This document shows positions 8,972 to 17,226 of a stretch of 64,000 bases of DNA, in pieces; the first letter of the stretch is position 1, and each line of letters begins with the position of its first letter. The stretch comes from Ruminiclostridium cellobioparum DSM 1351 = ATCC 15832. Its GTDB lineage: Bacteria; Bacillota; Clostridia; Acetivibrionales; DSM-1351. The stretch is taken from NCBI RefSeq assembly GCF_000621505.1, contig NZ_JHYD01000032.1:1-64000 (forward strand), written 5' to 3'. The position numbers and the translations under genes were made by a program. The notes under the pieces were generated by a model, which saw only the letters and a list, made by a program, of their open reading frames with translations, did not search any database and was not told where the DNA came from.

Positions 8972-10168
8972 TCATACGTTTTTGCAAACAATAGAGTGTC
9001 CATGCTCAATTCTATAAATGTCATGTATGCACGAATTGGCAGAAGCACTGCAATCATACAGCTGATCATATGTAAATCCGTTTCTGCGGAATATTTCGGA
9101 CATTTTCATAATCAGATCCCAATGCCATTCAGGTTCAGGACTTCTATGGTTCTCCAGTTCGGAACCCGGATTCGGGCACCAGGCCCCTGCGAAACAAACT
9201 ATACCTTTTGAGGCCAGATATTCCACTCCCTCCAGTGTTGAACGCTTTGGCTCCAAACCTGCCACAATATTGGAACGTACTCTTCCGTGGCCAAATACTT
9301 TTGCGGCATGTTCAAGAGAGGATTTCCAGTTTTCCCAGCCTCCGCTCAGCTGTTCCTTTCCGGGGCAGATAGCTTTGAAAATGTTTTTATCCCACAATTC
9401 GATATTTATGGCCAGTGTGCGGTAGCCTGCCTCTTTGTACCTGTCTATGATGCCATGGTCCTCCGGCGCACCGATTACTGCCGTTCCATTGAAATCATTC
9501 AAACCGGTTTCATTCTGAATAGCCTCGGCAACATCAAAATAGTAATCCATTTCACGATGCTCCGGAACAAAACCTCCAGTCAAAGTAACATGATGTCTGC
9601 CGGGTTCTTCATATGCCAGCTTTACTGTTTCGGCTATCTGCTTCGGATATTTCCACTTGATACCCTCCACATCGGCATATGTATTCTTTGTGGCATTAAT
9701 ATTGCAGTAAAGGCAGTCCAGACCTTTTTCCTTCAAATGGCATTCATTGCTGTATGTAACAAATACAACCCCCTCGTGATTATATACCGCTATATTCTTC
9801 ATCTGAACTCCGTCACTGGTAGTATGACGGTAATATTCCGGCCTCTCCAGAAAGTCAATATCAAAAACCTTATTCCCGTTTTCTGTGAGAATATATGAGC
9901 CCTTGTCATAGCCAATGGAAAATCTGGATTTCCTGTACGAATTGAAAGGGAACAAAAACCCGTTTGGAGACCGGAAGCCTACCGGATGGGCAATACCTGC
10001 ATGAGGCTCTCTGTCATATTCAAACATGCCGTGAACCTCTTCCTGATATTTTCCTCCCAGATCCAGATTTCTCAGCAGTAAATCAACTTCGTCAGTTATA
10101 TTTATTCCCTCTACGGTAACTTCATTTTTCAGTCTTACTTCCTCATACAGTTTGCATTTTAAACTCAT
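8972..10168 (-). CDS. Radical SAM protein 2 with CX8CX2C cluster motif
   Basis: 398 residues and paralogous to the next gene downstream. The motif is C143-x8-C152-x2-C155 (CHLKEKGLDCLYC), followed by TLTGGFVPEHREMDYY, CPGKEQLSGGWENW, GHGRVRSNIVAGLEPK and ENHRSPEPEWHWD, all shared in order with protein 1. The ~140-residue N-terminal region also aligns (ERPEYYRHTTSDGVQMKNIA against APEFYSKFTKDGASMRNIA). Keeping two such copies adjacent suggests a heterodimer or two successive reactions, not redundancy (inference). It starts 38 bp after permease 2 ends and is probably in the transcript that begins at the shared-motif promoter near 13291-13355. Confidence 0.82.
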   Translation of the reverse strand: MSLKCKLYEEVRLKNEVTVEGINITDEVDLLLRNLDLGGKYQEEVHGMFEYDREPHAGIAHPVGFRSPNGFLFPFNSYRKSRFSIGYDKGSYILTENGNKVFDIDFLERPEYYRHTTSDGVQMKNIAVYNHEGVVFVTYSNECHLKEKGLDCLYCNINATKNTYADVEGIKWKYPKQIAETVKLAYEEPGRHHVTLTGGFVPEHREMDYYFDVAEAIQNETGLNDFNGTAVIGAPEDHGIIDRYKEAGYRTLAINIELWDKNIFKAICPGKEQLSGGWENWKSSLEHAAKVFGHGRVRSNIVAGLEPKRSTLEGVEYLASKGIVCFAGAWCPNPGSELENHRSPEPEWHWDLIMKMSEIFRRNGFTYDQLYDCSASANSCIHDIYRIEHGHSIVCKNV

Positions 10169-10206
10169 TTTCAGCAGCTCCTTTACATTAAAAAAATATC
10201 AGTCTT

Positions 10207-11103
10207 TTAGTCAAATTTCTTGGTATCATTAATTCCATAGCGGCCCAGAACTATCTTTCCGAATAATCTTATGAGCCGGTCCGATATGTACCCCATCAAG
10301 CCAAGTGTCAGCAGACCGACAAATATCCAGTCGGTCCTGAAATACAGCCTTGAGGTATATATCAGAAACCCGATGCCTTCCTTGGCTGCAAGCATCTCAG
10401 CTGCAACGATGGAGGTAAATGCCCCTCCAAGCCCAAGCCTGATCCCGGTAAATATATGAGGAAGTGCAGACGGGATCAAAACAGAATAAATAATCTGGAA
10501 TTCCGAGGCACCAAGCGACCTGGCAGCCTGCAGCCTGTTCTTGTCAATACTGAGAACACCAACGATTGTATTTATCAGAATTACAAATACGGTAGCATAA
10601 AAAATAAGTATGATCTTGGATTTTTCACCCGCTCCGAACCACATCAGGAATAATGTCAAAAAACCTATTGCGGGAATAAATCTGAGAAAATCAATAAAGG
10701 GTTCGAATATCCTGCGCAACAGCTCAATTCGACCAATTATCAGACCCACGGGTATGGCAAATAAAATGCCCAGTCCCCATCCTGACAATACTCTTTGGGA
10801 GCTTATTAAAATAAACTTTATCAAGGTTCCGTCAAGTATTATTTCCTTTGCTCCTGCTATTGTTTCAAAAGGACTGGGTAAAAAGTCGACTGTATACGCC
10901 AGTGAGGCGATACCCCAGATACTGAATAACAGCAACCAGGTCAAAATGCCTTTCTCCGCTAAAAACCAGACGGTTCTTTTAACGTTATTCCCTGTACTGT
11001 AAAGAGCTTCTGGTTCTTTATTTACTAATGTATAGGCATCTTCCGGGTGCTTCACTTCATTTGATATAATATCCGGCTCAGTTATTTCTATTGCTCTCTC
11101 CAC
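10207..11103 (-). CDS. SsuC/TauC-type ABC transporter permease 2
   Basis: 298 residues from the GTG at 11103, which follows AAAGGAGAATCGAAG at good spacing; a longer frame from a TTG at 11145 has no ribosome-binding site. A ~60-residue charged N-terminal cytoplasmic stretch precedes the membrane domain. The EAA-like loop (AARSLGASEFQIIYSVLIPSALPHIFTGIRLGLG) is clear. It belongs to the sulfonate/taurine/nitrate permease class. It sits between ATPase 2 and radical SAM protein 2 and completes importer 2. It is clearly diverged from permeases 1 and 3, so the three importers probably differ in ligand. Confidence 0.9.
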   Translation of the reverse strand: MERAIEITEPDIISNEVKHPEDAYTLVNKEPEALYSTGNNVKRTVWFLAEKGILTWLLLFSIWGIASLAYTVDFLPSPFETIAGAKEIILDGTLIKFILISSQRVLSGWGLGILFAIPVGLIIGRIELLRRIFEPFIDFLRFIPAIGFLTLFLMWFGAGEKSKIILIFYATVFVILINTIVGVLSIDKNRLQAARSLGASEFQIIYSVLIPSALPHIFTGIRLGLGGAFTSIVAAEMLAAKEGIGFLIYTSRLYFRTDWIFVGLLTLGLMGYISDRLIRLFGKIVLGRYGINDTKKFD

Positions 11104-11148
11104 CTTCGATTCTCCTTTCCTGTGTACTGTACAAGTCAGACACAAATT

Positions 11149-11940
11149 TTAAATATTTTCCCCAAAATCAAAGTGTCCCTGTATCTGTTTGAACAACTTT
11201 ACGAATTCGGGAGACGTTATGTTTCTGTGATAGGACAAATCATTATCATATATTTTATAAATGGTTGCATCGGGTGATTTGGACATAATGCTTATTCTCT
11301 GTCCTAAAAGTATGGCTTCGGTTATATCGTGCGTTACAAAAATAATAGTTTTACCGGTTTTCTGCCAGATCTTTACAAGTTCAATCTGCATGATCCTTCT
11401 TGTATGCGCATCCAATGCTCCGAAGGGTTCATCCATAATTAAGATTTCAGAATCATTGGAGAGGCTTCTTGCCATTTGAACTCTCTGCTTCATTCCTCCC
11501 GACAGCTCCCCCGGATATTTGTCCTCGTGGTTTTCAAGGCCGACCAGCTTAATATATTCGGACGATATCTGTCTGCGCTCCCTGGACTTGATTCCCTTCA
11601 TTTTTAAGCCGTATTCCACATTTCCCCTGACAGTCAGCCATGGAAATATTGCCGAATCCGCATTTTGAAATACCACACCCCTATCCCGTCCGGGTTTTTT
11701 AATTTCAACACCGTCCAGTGTGACACTGCCTTCAGATTTGGAAATAAACCCGGCAATAATATTCAACAGTGTCGATTTTCCGCATCCGCTCGGACCAAGT
11801 ATAATATGAAATTCTCCGCTTTTTATTTCAAGATTGATACCTTTGATTACATTACGGCCGGATTTTTTTATGCTGAAATCATTTGTATAATCCTTTGAGA
11901 GATTATCTATTTTAATGCATGTGCCACTGCTGATACTCAT
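11149..11940 (-). CDS. SsuB/TauB-type ABC transporter ATPase 2
   Basis: 263 residues with Walker A GPSGCGKST, signature LSGGMKQRVQMARS, Walker B ILIMDEPFGALDAHTR and switch THD. It is the energising subunit of importer 2 and lies between binding protein 2 and permease 2. The sequence FQNADSAIFPWLTV at the Q-loop carries a short insertion compared with ATPases 1 and 3 (FQEHRLLPWLT, FQESRLFPWLT), consistent with its belonging to a separate subfamily. Confidence 0.92.
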   Translation of the reverse strand: MSISSGTCIKIDNLSKDYTNDFSIKKSGRNVIKGINLEIKSGEFHIILGPSGCGKSTLLNIIAGFISKSEGSVTLDGVEIKKPGRDRGVVFQNADSAIFPWLTVRGNVEYGLKMKGIKSRERRQISSEYIKLVGLENHEDKYPGELSGGMKQRVQMARSLSNDSEILIMDEPFGALDAHTRRIMQIELVKIWQKTGKTIIFVTHDITEAILLGQRISIMSKSPDATIYKIYDNDLSYHRNITSPEFVKLFKQIQGHFDFGENI

Positions 11941-11999
11941 TTGCTCACCATACTTTCTTTTTATTATCGGTACTTGACAGATTGATTTTTTGAGATTGT

Positions 12000-13070
12000 C
12001 TATTTTTTATAGGTAATTGTATCCGGGAATACCGCTTGAAGAGGCTCTAAATATATATAATCCCTGACACTGAAATCATATTTGATCAATTTATTCCGGA
12101 TTGACCATTTTGTAACACTGTCCAGCTGGTCCACATCCTGTTGACTCAGTCTGATATCAAAAATTGTATCTCCCAATACTCTTGCTATATTCTCTACAGG
12201 TATTTTAAAGTTATCTTTTACAATATTGGCAGCTTCCTCCGGATCAGCGTTGATTATATCAACTGCTTCCTTTAAAGCTTTCAAAAGACGCTGTACGCCT
12301 TCATTATTTTTTTCAAGATATCCTTTTTTGAGCATCAGAAATCCCTGCGGAGCAAATCCTATTAGACTGTAATCACCAAGATTTCTGCCTCCCAGTTCTT
12401 CAACCTGGCTGCTGATATCCGCTCCTGCCCAGATTGCATCGGCATCCCCTGATTTCACGAGTGCAAGCCCCTCTGCAGTGCTGCTGATATAAAGAGGATT
12501 TACCGATTTGGGATCAATACCGAATTTGGCATAAGTCTGTGCCCAGACATATTCATTTACGGTTCCTTTTTGTACAACTACCGATTTACCTGACAGCTCT
12601 TCAACTTTTTGAATATTGTCTTTGAGAACATATAATTTTGCTGCACTTAATTTATTACCGGCGATAAAAGAAATAAATTGCAGCTCGCTTGCTCCGCCCA
12701 GCCGGCTTACCGCCGCAAAATCCATAGCTTCGCCAATATCTGCCTGGTCAAGCTGAACAGCATTTATAGTATCAATTCCATATGCATAAGTCTGATAGTT
12801 TGCTTCGATATTGTATTTTTTCAGGATGCCTTTGTTTTTGGCAACCCAGAATGGATATGCAAAAGTACCTGAATCTACTGCAATATTGATTTTGAAGGTA
12901 TCTTTATCTTCCGAACCTGATACTGCTTTTGTTGTAGAATTTGATTCCGTATTTTGTGCCGCAGCCTTCGAATCACTGTTTGAGTTGCTGCCGCAGCCTG
13001 TAATTCCACCCGACAAAAGGCTGATAATCATTAAAGCTGCAACTAGAAGCTTGAATTTTTTGTTTTTCAT
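12000..13070 (-). CDS. SsuA/TauA-type substrate-binding lipoprotein 2
   Basis: 356 residues. The signal peptide ends with lipobox ITGC (C26), then a short Ser/Asn-rich linker and an NMT1/SsuA-like domain (GTFAYPFWVAKNKGILKKYNIEANYQ, SGKSVVVQKGTVNEYVWAQTYAKFG, SGDADAIWAGAD). It is the first gene of the second sub-operon, about 220 bp downstream of the shared-motif promoter at 13291-13355. ATPase 2 and permease 2 follow, then the two radical-SAM genes. The ligand is unknown. This class takes up sulfonates, taurine, nitrate/cyanate and vitamin-precursor pyrimidines. Confidence 0.87.
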   Translation of the reverse strand: MKNKKFKLLVAALMIISLLSGGITGCGSNSNSDSKAAAQNTESNSTTKAVSGSEDKDTFKINIAVDSGTFAYPFWVAKNKGILKKYNIEANYQTYAYGIDTINAVQLDQADIGEAMDFAAVSRLGGASELQFISFIAGNKLSAAKLYVLKDNIQKVEELSGKSVVVQKGTVNEYVWAQTYAKFGIDPKSVNPLYISSTAEGLALVKSGDADAIWAGADISSQVEELGGRNLGDYSLIGFAPQGFLMLKKGYLEKNNEGVQRLLKALKEAVDIINADPEEAANIVKDNFKIPVENIARVLGDTIFDIRLSQQDVDQLDSVTKWSIRNKLIKYDFSVRDYIYLEPLQAVFPDTITYKK

Positions 13071-13290
13071 GTTACACCCTCGCTTTCTTTACTTTTAGTA
13101 TTGAATTTAAAAATTTATTTTTTATTTTATGGAATTAAAAAAACTAAAGAATAATCACAGCATTTAACTACAATTACCCTTTAGTTTTCTAATCAGATAT
13201 ATTGGATTTTGAAAATATTCAATTCTTTTTGCCGCCAGTGTTATAAATGAATTATGTCATATAATTCCTCTATGTATGTTTATATTTATT

Positions 13291-13355
13291 ATTATATTTA
13301 CAATCAGGTTATACAACAATAGATTAAATTTAGATATTTAACTGACTATATTTGG
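13291..13355 (-). promoter_or_regulatory. Promoter with shared operator (site A)
   Basis: Read on the minus strand, a -35 TTGTTG (13314-13319) and a -10 TATAAT (13291-13296) are separated by exactly 17 bp. Directly upstream, 13322-13355 carries CC-AAATATA, TTAAAT and TCTAAATTTAATC, with similar half-sites one to two helical turns apart. The same arrangement occurs at 21530-21592 and 22384-22450. It lies within the 322-bp gap 13071-13392, downstream of the GNAT gene and upstream of binding protein 2. The rest of the gap is AT-rich leader without an open frame. Confidence 0.65.
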
Positions 13356-13392
13356 ATTAAGACCTGTAGTCCTGCCTGTTTACTATATACTC

Positions 13393-13935
13393 CTAAGGTT
13401 TATTGCTTTCATTTGCAAGATCGATAAGCTCGTTATAGGTTTTTTGTCCTCCTATATTCATGCTCATCTCAGAAGTAGGCCGGAATCCGAATTTTTCATA
13501 AATTTTACGAGCATTTTGACTTGCTGAAATAAGCTTCAGCTCGGCAACCCCTTTTTCCTGTCCCCAGAGCCTTACCTTTTCCAGAAGCCTTGTGGCCAGA
13601 CCCCTGCCGCGGTATTCGGGTTCGGTGTAAACATCAATAACCCAGCCGTAATAACCCGGTTTAAACAAATAGTAGGGAAAATCCCTTTTCAGCAGCAATC
13701 CTGCAATTGCTGCAGGCTGTCCGTCCTTTTCCCTGTCACAGGCAAGGAAATGAAGCATATCCTTTCTTTTATATGCATCAGTATAATCCTGCAGCAAAGT
13801 GGAATCCAGATCGTCCCTGAACGCATCCCGCGGGACACCCGTATCACTGAAAAGTTTCTTTCTCATATTCAAGACTACGGGAATGTCCTTTTCCTCAGCT
13901 GCCTTTATTAAAAAGTCTCCATTTTCAAATTTCAT
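13393..13935 (-). CDS. GNAT-family N-acetyltransferase
   Basis: 180 residues with an acetyl-CoA-binding signature EYRGRGLATRLLEKV (R/Q-x-x-G-x-G/A pattern) and the late-domain ASQNARKIYEKFGFRP helix-strand that closes GNAT folds. The substrate is not identifiable. It is the last gene of the metK-led transcript, 103 bp after the PLP-enzyme gene, and is followed immediately by the site A promoter. In this context it might acetylate an amine or amino acid released during processing of the imported compound (inference). Confidence 0.85.
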   Translation of the reverse strand: MKFENGDFLIKAAEEKDIPVVLNMRKKLFSDTGVPRDAFRDDLDSTLLQDYTDAYKRKDMLHFLACDREKDGQPAAIAGLLLKRDFPYYLFKPGYYGWVIDVYTEPEYRGRGLATRLLEKVRLWGQEKGVAELKLISASQNARKIYEKFGFRPTSEMSMNIGGQKTYNELIDLANESNKP

Positions 13936-14038
13936 ATTTGCAGCTCCCTAACCAGTTTACATAATTCATATCAAAATATCCTGTTCGTTCGTCCTATTAG
14001 TTCATTCTATTCATTCATTTTTTCGTTTTAGCAAACTG

Positions 14039-15361
14039 TTACTCATTCCTGCCCATCAGCTTATTCAGGCTGTCCAGCAGATATTCTTCGGTCTTTCCCG
14101 GGGGCAGCGCCGCTTTCATGCCGTAAAGCGCCGCACTGTTTCCCGTCGAAGCTTCGGGATTGCTTTTTACTTCTGCTGCAGCAGTTTTTAAATCTTTCAG
14201 AAAACTTTCGGCAGCATTCTCGTGAGCCGGCGTCACCATAAAATGGAGACAGTCCGGATTTGTCTGCTGATCTATTACCCAGCCCTTCTCCTCCAGCTTA
14301 TCTGCCAGGGCATGAATATTTATACTGTCTGAACCAAAAGCAAAGACGCCGGCTTCAGGTTTCCCGAGTATAAACAGTCCGGGAATTTCCGTTATACCCT
14401 TCTGCAGCTGTCCGGTTATGTCCATAACTGTGCGGGCCAGCTTCTGATAGCCCTGCCGGCCCAAATAGTTCAGAACCGCATAGGCGGATGCTATTGCACC
14501 GCCCGGCCTGGTACCCGTGGCCGACGGTGATACGAACAGGCCGCCCGGCCAGTCGGCATAGGCAAAATACTGGTATCTCCTCAAGGTGCTGTTCCGGTAA
14601 AGTATGACAGACACTCCCTTTGCTGCAAAACCATATTTATGCAGATCTGCCGAAATAGAACTTACACCCGGAACAGAAAAATCAAAGTCCGGAACCCGGT
14701 AACCGATATCCTTTATAAAGGGCAGGATAAATCCTCCCAGGCAGGCGTCCACATGAAACCTCAGTCCATATTTAAGTGCAAGCTGACCCATTTGAGCTAT
14801 TGGGTCGACAATCCCCTGTGGATACGCCGGAGCTGACCCCACTATAAGTATTGTATTGGGTGTGATTGCCTGCTCAATTGCCTTTAGATCAGCTTTATAC
14901 TCATCAGTCAGCGGTATATGCACCGCCTTGACACCAAAATAATGAGCTGCTTTTTCAAAGGAAGCATGGGCCGACACAGGTAAAATCATTTCGGGCTCCC
15001 TGATTTCCGGATGAAGAGCCCGGGCCTCATCCCTATATGTCTTAACAGCCATAAGAATACTTTCGCTGCCTCCGCTGGTCAGACTTCCGGCAGTCTCCTC
15101 ACCGCCGTGAAACAGGTCGGCAGCCATGGACAGAATATGATTTTCAAACTGGCGCAGACTGTTGAAGACCGTAGGATTTAAGGCATTGGCATGGAAAAAT
15201 TTCAAGTAGGCCTCTTCGGCGACTTTGGTTATTTCTTCGCCTGCATAATATACAAGACTCCAGGTCTTTCCTTCCTTCCAGTTTCCATCTTTTATTTTGA
15301 GTTCATCCATATTTGAATAAATTGTCTTCAAATCCGAACCCTCATTGGGAAATTTAAGCAT
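14039..15361 (-). CDS. PLP-dependent lyase/decarboxylase, sphingosine-1-phosphate-lyase-like
   Basis: 440 residues of the group II decarboxylase superfamily (fold type I PLP enzymes). LTSGGSESILMAV binds the phosphate, H132 (SAHASF) would stack on the ring, D205 (HVDACLGG) would contact the pyridine nitrogen, and K242 in SADLHKYGFAAKG is the Schiff-base lysine. YADWPGGLFVSPSATGTRPG followed by GG-I-A-S-A closely follows the pattern of sphingosine-1-phosphate lyases. A clostridium has no sphingolipids, so a related C-C lyase or amino-acid decarboxylase role is more likely, for example on a sulfo-amino acid or phospho-amino alcohol (inference). It lies between importer 3 and the GNAT gene, in the same transcript as metK. 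Confidence 0.83.
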   Translation of the reverse strand: MLKFPNEGSDLKTIYSNMDELKIKDGNWKEGKTWSLVYYAGEEITKVAEEAYLKFFHANALNPTVFNSLRQFENHILSMAADLFHGGEETAGSLTSGGSESILMAVKTYRDEARALHPEIREPEMILPVSAHASFEKAAHYFGVKAVHIPLTDEYKADLKAIEQAITPNTILIVGSAPAYPQGIVDPIAQMGQLALKYGLRFHVDACLGGFILPFIKDIGYRVPDFDFSVPGVSSISADLHKYGFAAKGVSVILYRNSTLRRYQYFAYADWPGGLFVSPSATGTRPGGAIASAYAVLNYLGRQGYQKLARTVMDITGQLQKGITEIPGLFILGKPEAGVFAFGSDSINIHALADKLEEKGWVIDQQTNPDCLHFMVTPAHENAAESFLKDLKTAAAEVKSNPEASTGNSAALYGMKAALPPGKTEEYLLDSLNKLMGRNE

Positions 15362-15449
15362 AAGTTAACCTCCATGAGCCGTGTTATGGCTTTGAGCCGG
15401 TATAGCGGCTATCAAATAATAAAATTTTAACAAAGTCCTGTTACTCCCG

Positions 15450-16253
15450 TTAAATAAAATACTCAATATCAGTCTCAAATTCTGAAAAAAACTCTTCAAA
15501 TATCTCATTCCTTATTTTTGTATACTCGGGATTTTTCCGGTTTCTGGGCCTGGGAACATCATTCTTGACAATCCTCTTTATGGTTCCGGGCCTCTGGGAC
15601 ATCAGAACAACCCTGTCGGCCAGATAAACAGCCTCGTCAATGTCGTGGGTGACCAGGATCATTGTGGTCTTTTCCTTATGCCAGATTTTAAGTATTTCCT
15701 GCTGCATATTTATCCTGGTAAAAGCATCCAATGCACCGAAGGGTTCATCCAGCAGAAGCATGTCGGGATTGTTCACCAATGCTCTGGCTATGCTGGCACG
15801 CTGCTGCATTCCGCCCGAAAGCTGATTGGGATATGCCTTGCCGAAGTTCTCAAGCCCGACTAATTCCAGATGCTGCCGCACCGTTTTTCTTTTGCTTTTT
15901 AAATTATTATTTTGTTTTTCTTCCGAAGCATCTCTAAGGCCAAATTCCACATTTTTCTCAACTGTCAGCCATGGAAAGAGCCTCGATTCCTGAAATACGA
16001 AGCCGCGGTCTACCGACGGCTTTCTTACTTCCTGTCCCTTAAACAGGCAACTGCCCGTATAGTCCTGCTCCAGGCCTCCGATTATCCGAAGCAGAGTACT
16101 TTTCCCGCAGCCGCTGGCTCCGACAATACATATGAATTCGCCTTTTGAAATGGTAAGGTTTATATTGTTCAAAACCTGAAGCATACCCGAATCAATTGTA
16201 AAATTGATATTCAAATTTTTTATTTCAAGAATTTCTTTATTTGCATCAGTCAT
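15450..16253 (-). CDS. SsuB/TauB-type ABC transporter ATPase 3
   Basis: 267 residues: Walker A GASGCGKST, signature LSGGMQQRASIARA, Walker B MLLLDEPFGALDAFTR and switch THD. It resembles ATPase 1 strongly, including the C-terminal ETDIEYFI tail (ENIEIEYTI in ATPase 1), so importers 1 and 3 probably arose by duplication. The RBS is GGAGGTTAACCTG before the ATG. It follows permease 3 by 54 bp and completes importer 3. Confidence 0.92.
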   Translation of the reverse strand: MTDANKEILEIKNLNINFTIDSGMLQVLNNINLTISKGEFICIVGASGCGKSTLLRIIGGLEQDYTGSCLFKGQEVRKPSVDRGFVFQESRLFPWLTVEKNVEFGLRDASEEKQNNNLKSKRKTVRQHLELVGLENFGKAYPNQLSGGMQQRASIARALVNNPDMLLLDEPFGALDAFTRINMQQEILKIWHKEKTTMILVTHDIDEAVYLADRVVLMSQRPGTIKRIVKNDVPRPRNRKNPEYTKIRNEIFEEFFSEFETDIEYFI

Positions 16254-16307
16254 CAGGTTAACCTCCGTTTTACCGATTGATATTTATAACACACAGACGG
16301 TGAATAT

Positions 16308-17102
16308 TTATTTGCTTGTTATATTCCATTTCAAAACCAGCCTTTCAACCGCCCTGAGCAGTATATCAAGCAGCAGTCCCACAATTCCTATTGAAATAAC
16401 TCCTGCCAGCATTACATCAGGCTGGGATAACTGTCCCGCATACGAAATAAGATAACCTATGCCTGAGGAAGCAGCTATCAACTCGGCGCCAACAACACTC
16501 ATCCAGGCTATTCCCAGACCTATACGTATTCCTGTAAATATGGCAGGAAGAGCAGATGGAAAAATAACTCTAAGCAGGATCCTGGCAGGACTTTTTTCTA
16601 AAGAATATGCCACCTCGAGATATTTTTTGTCGGTGCTTTGGATACCGTAAACAGTATTAAGCATTACAGGAAAAAACGTACCGAAAGCTATCACCGTTAC
16701 TTTGGATGATTCGTCAATCCCCATCCAGAGAATTAATATGGGAACCCATGCAATTATTGGAATGGGTCTGATTATTCCAAAAACCAGAGTCATGGCACTT
16801 TCAAATTTTCTTATGAGACCCATAAGTGTTCCTGCAGTTATACCCAGTAAGCATCCCACCAGATATCCTTTTATTACCCGAAGCAGACTTACGCTCAAAT
16901 GCTGAAACAATTCTCCGCTCTGTGCCATAGAAGCCAGTGTTCCGCCTATGGTAAAAGGTGAAGGCAATACAGACGCATTAATTTTGCCGTTTTCACTGGC
17001 TATTTGCCAGGCTGCCACTATCACCACAGGTGTCAGAAACATCAATAAAATATTCAGGCGTTTATCAAAGTGGCTTATTTTAGTGTTCATTTTGAAACTC
17101 AT
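16308..17102 (-). CDS. SsuC/TauC-type ABC transporter permease 3
   Basis: 264 residues from the ATG at 17102, chosen because AGGGGTG lies 8 bases upstream; in-frame starts at 17108 and 17150 are possible. It has about six membrane segments and an EAA-like loop (VAYSLEKSPARILLRVIFPSALPAIFTGIRIGLG). The sequence AWMSVVGAELIAASSGIGYLIS parallels permease 1 (SWMAVVAAELIASTEGIGFRIS), again linking importers 1 and 3. It belongs to the sulfonate/taurine/nitrate class of inner-membrane permeases. Confidence 0.91.
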   Translation of the reverse strand: MSFKMNTKISHFDKRLNILLMFLTPVVIVAAWQIASENGKINASVLPSPFTIGGTLASMAQSGELFQHLSVSLLRVIKGYLVGCLLGITAGTLMGLIRKFESAMTLVFGIIRPIPIIAWVPILILWMGIDESSKVTVIAFGTFFPVMLNTVYGIQSTDKKYLEVAYSLEKSPARILLRVIFPSALPAIFTGIRIGLGIAWMSVVGAELIAASSGIGYLISYAGQLSQPDVMLAGVISIGIVGLLLDILLRAVERLVLKWNITSK

Positions 17103-17226
17103 ATACATTTCACCCCTTAAATAGCGCAGGCAGGATGAATACATATTCACCCTGCTCAGGCGGTATTTCTATAGATTTAATTACGGCTGAAACCATGTAG
17201 TGATTTTTTCAGAATTAATATAGAGC

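Noticed and set aside
9287-9898. 203-residue plus-strand ORF inside radical SAM gene 2
   Set aside because: Shadow frame opposite a conserved protein, no ribosome-binding site and no recognisable family.
11104-11145. N-terminal extension of permease 2 starting at a TTG
   Set aside because: No ribosome-binding site there; the GTG at 11103 has AAAGGAG at proper spacing.
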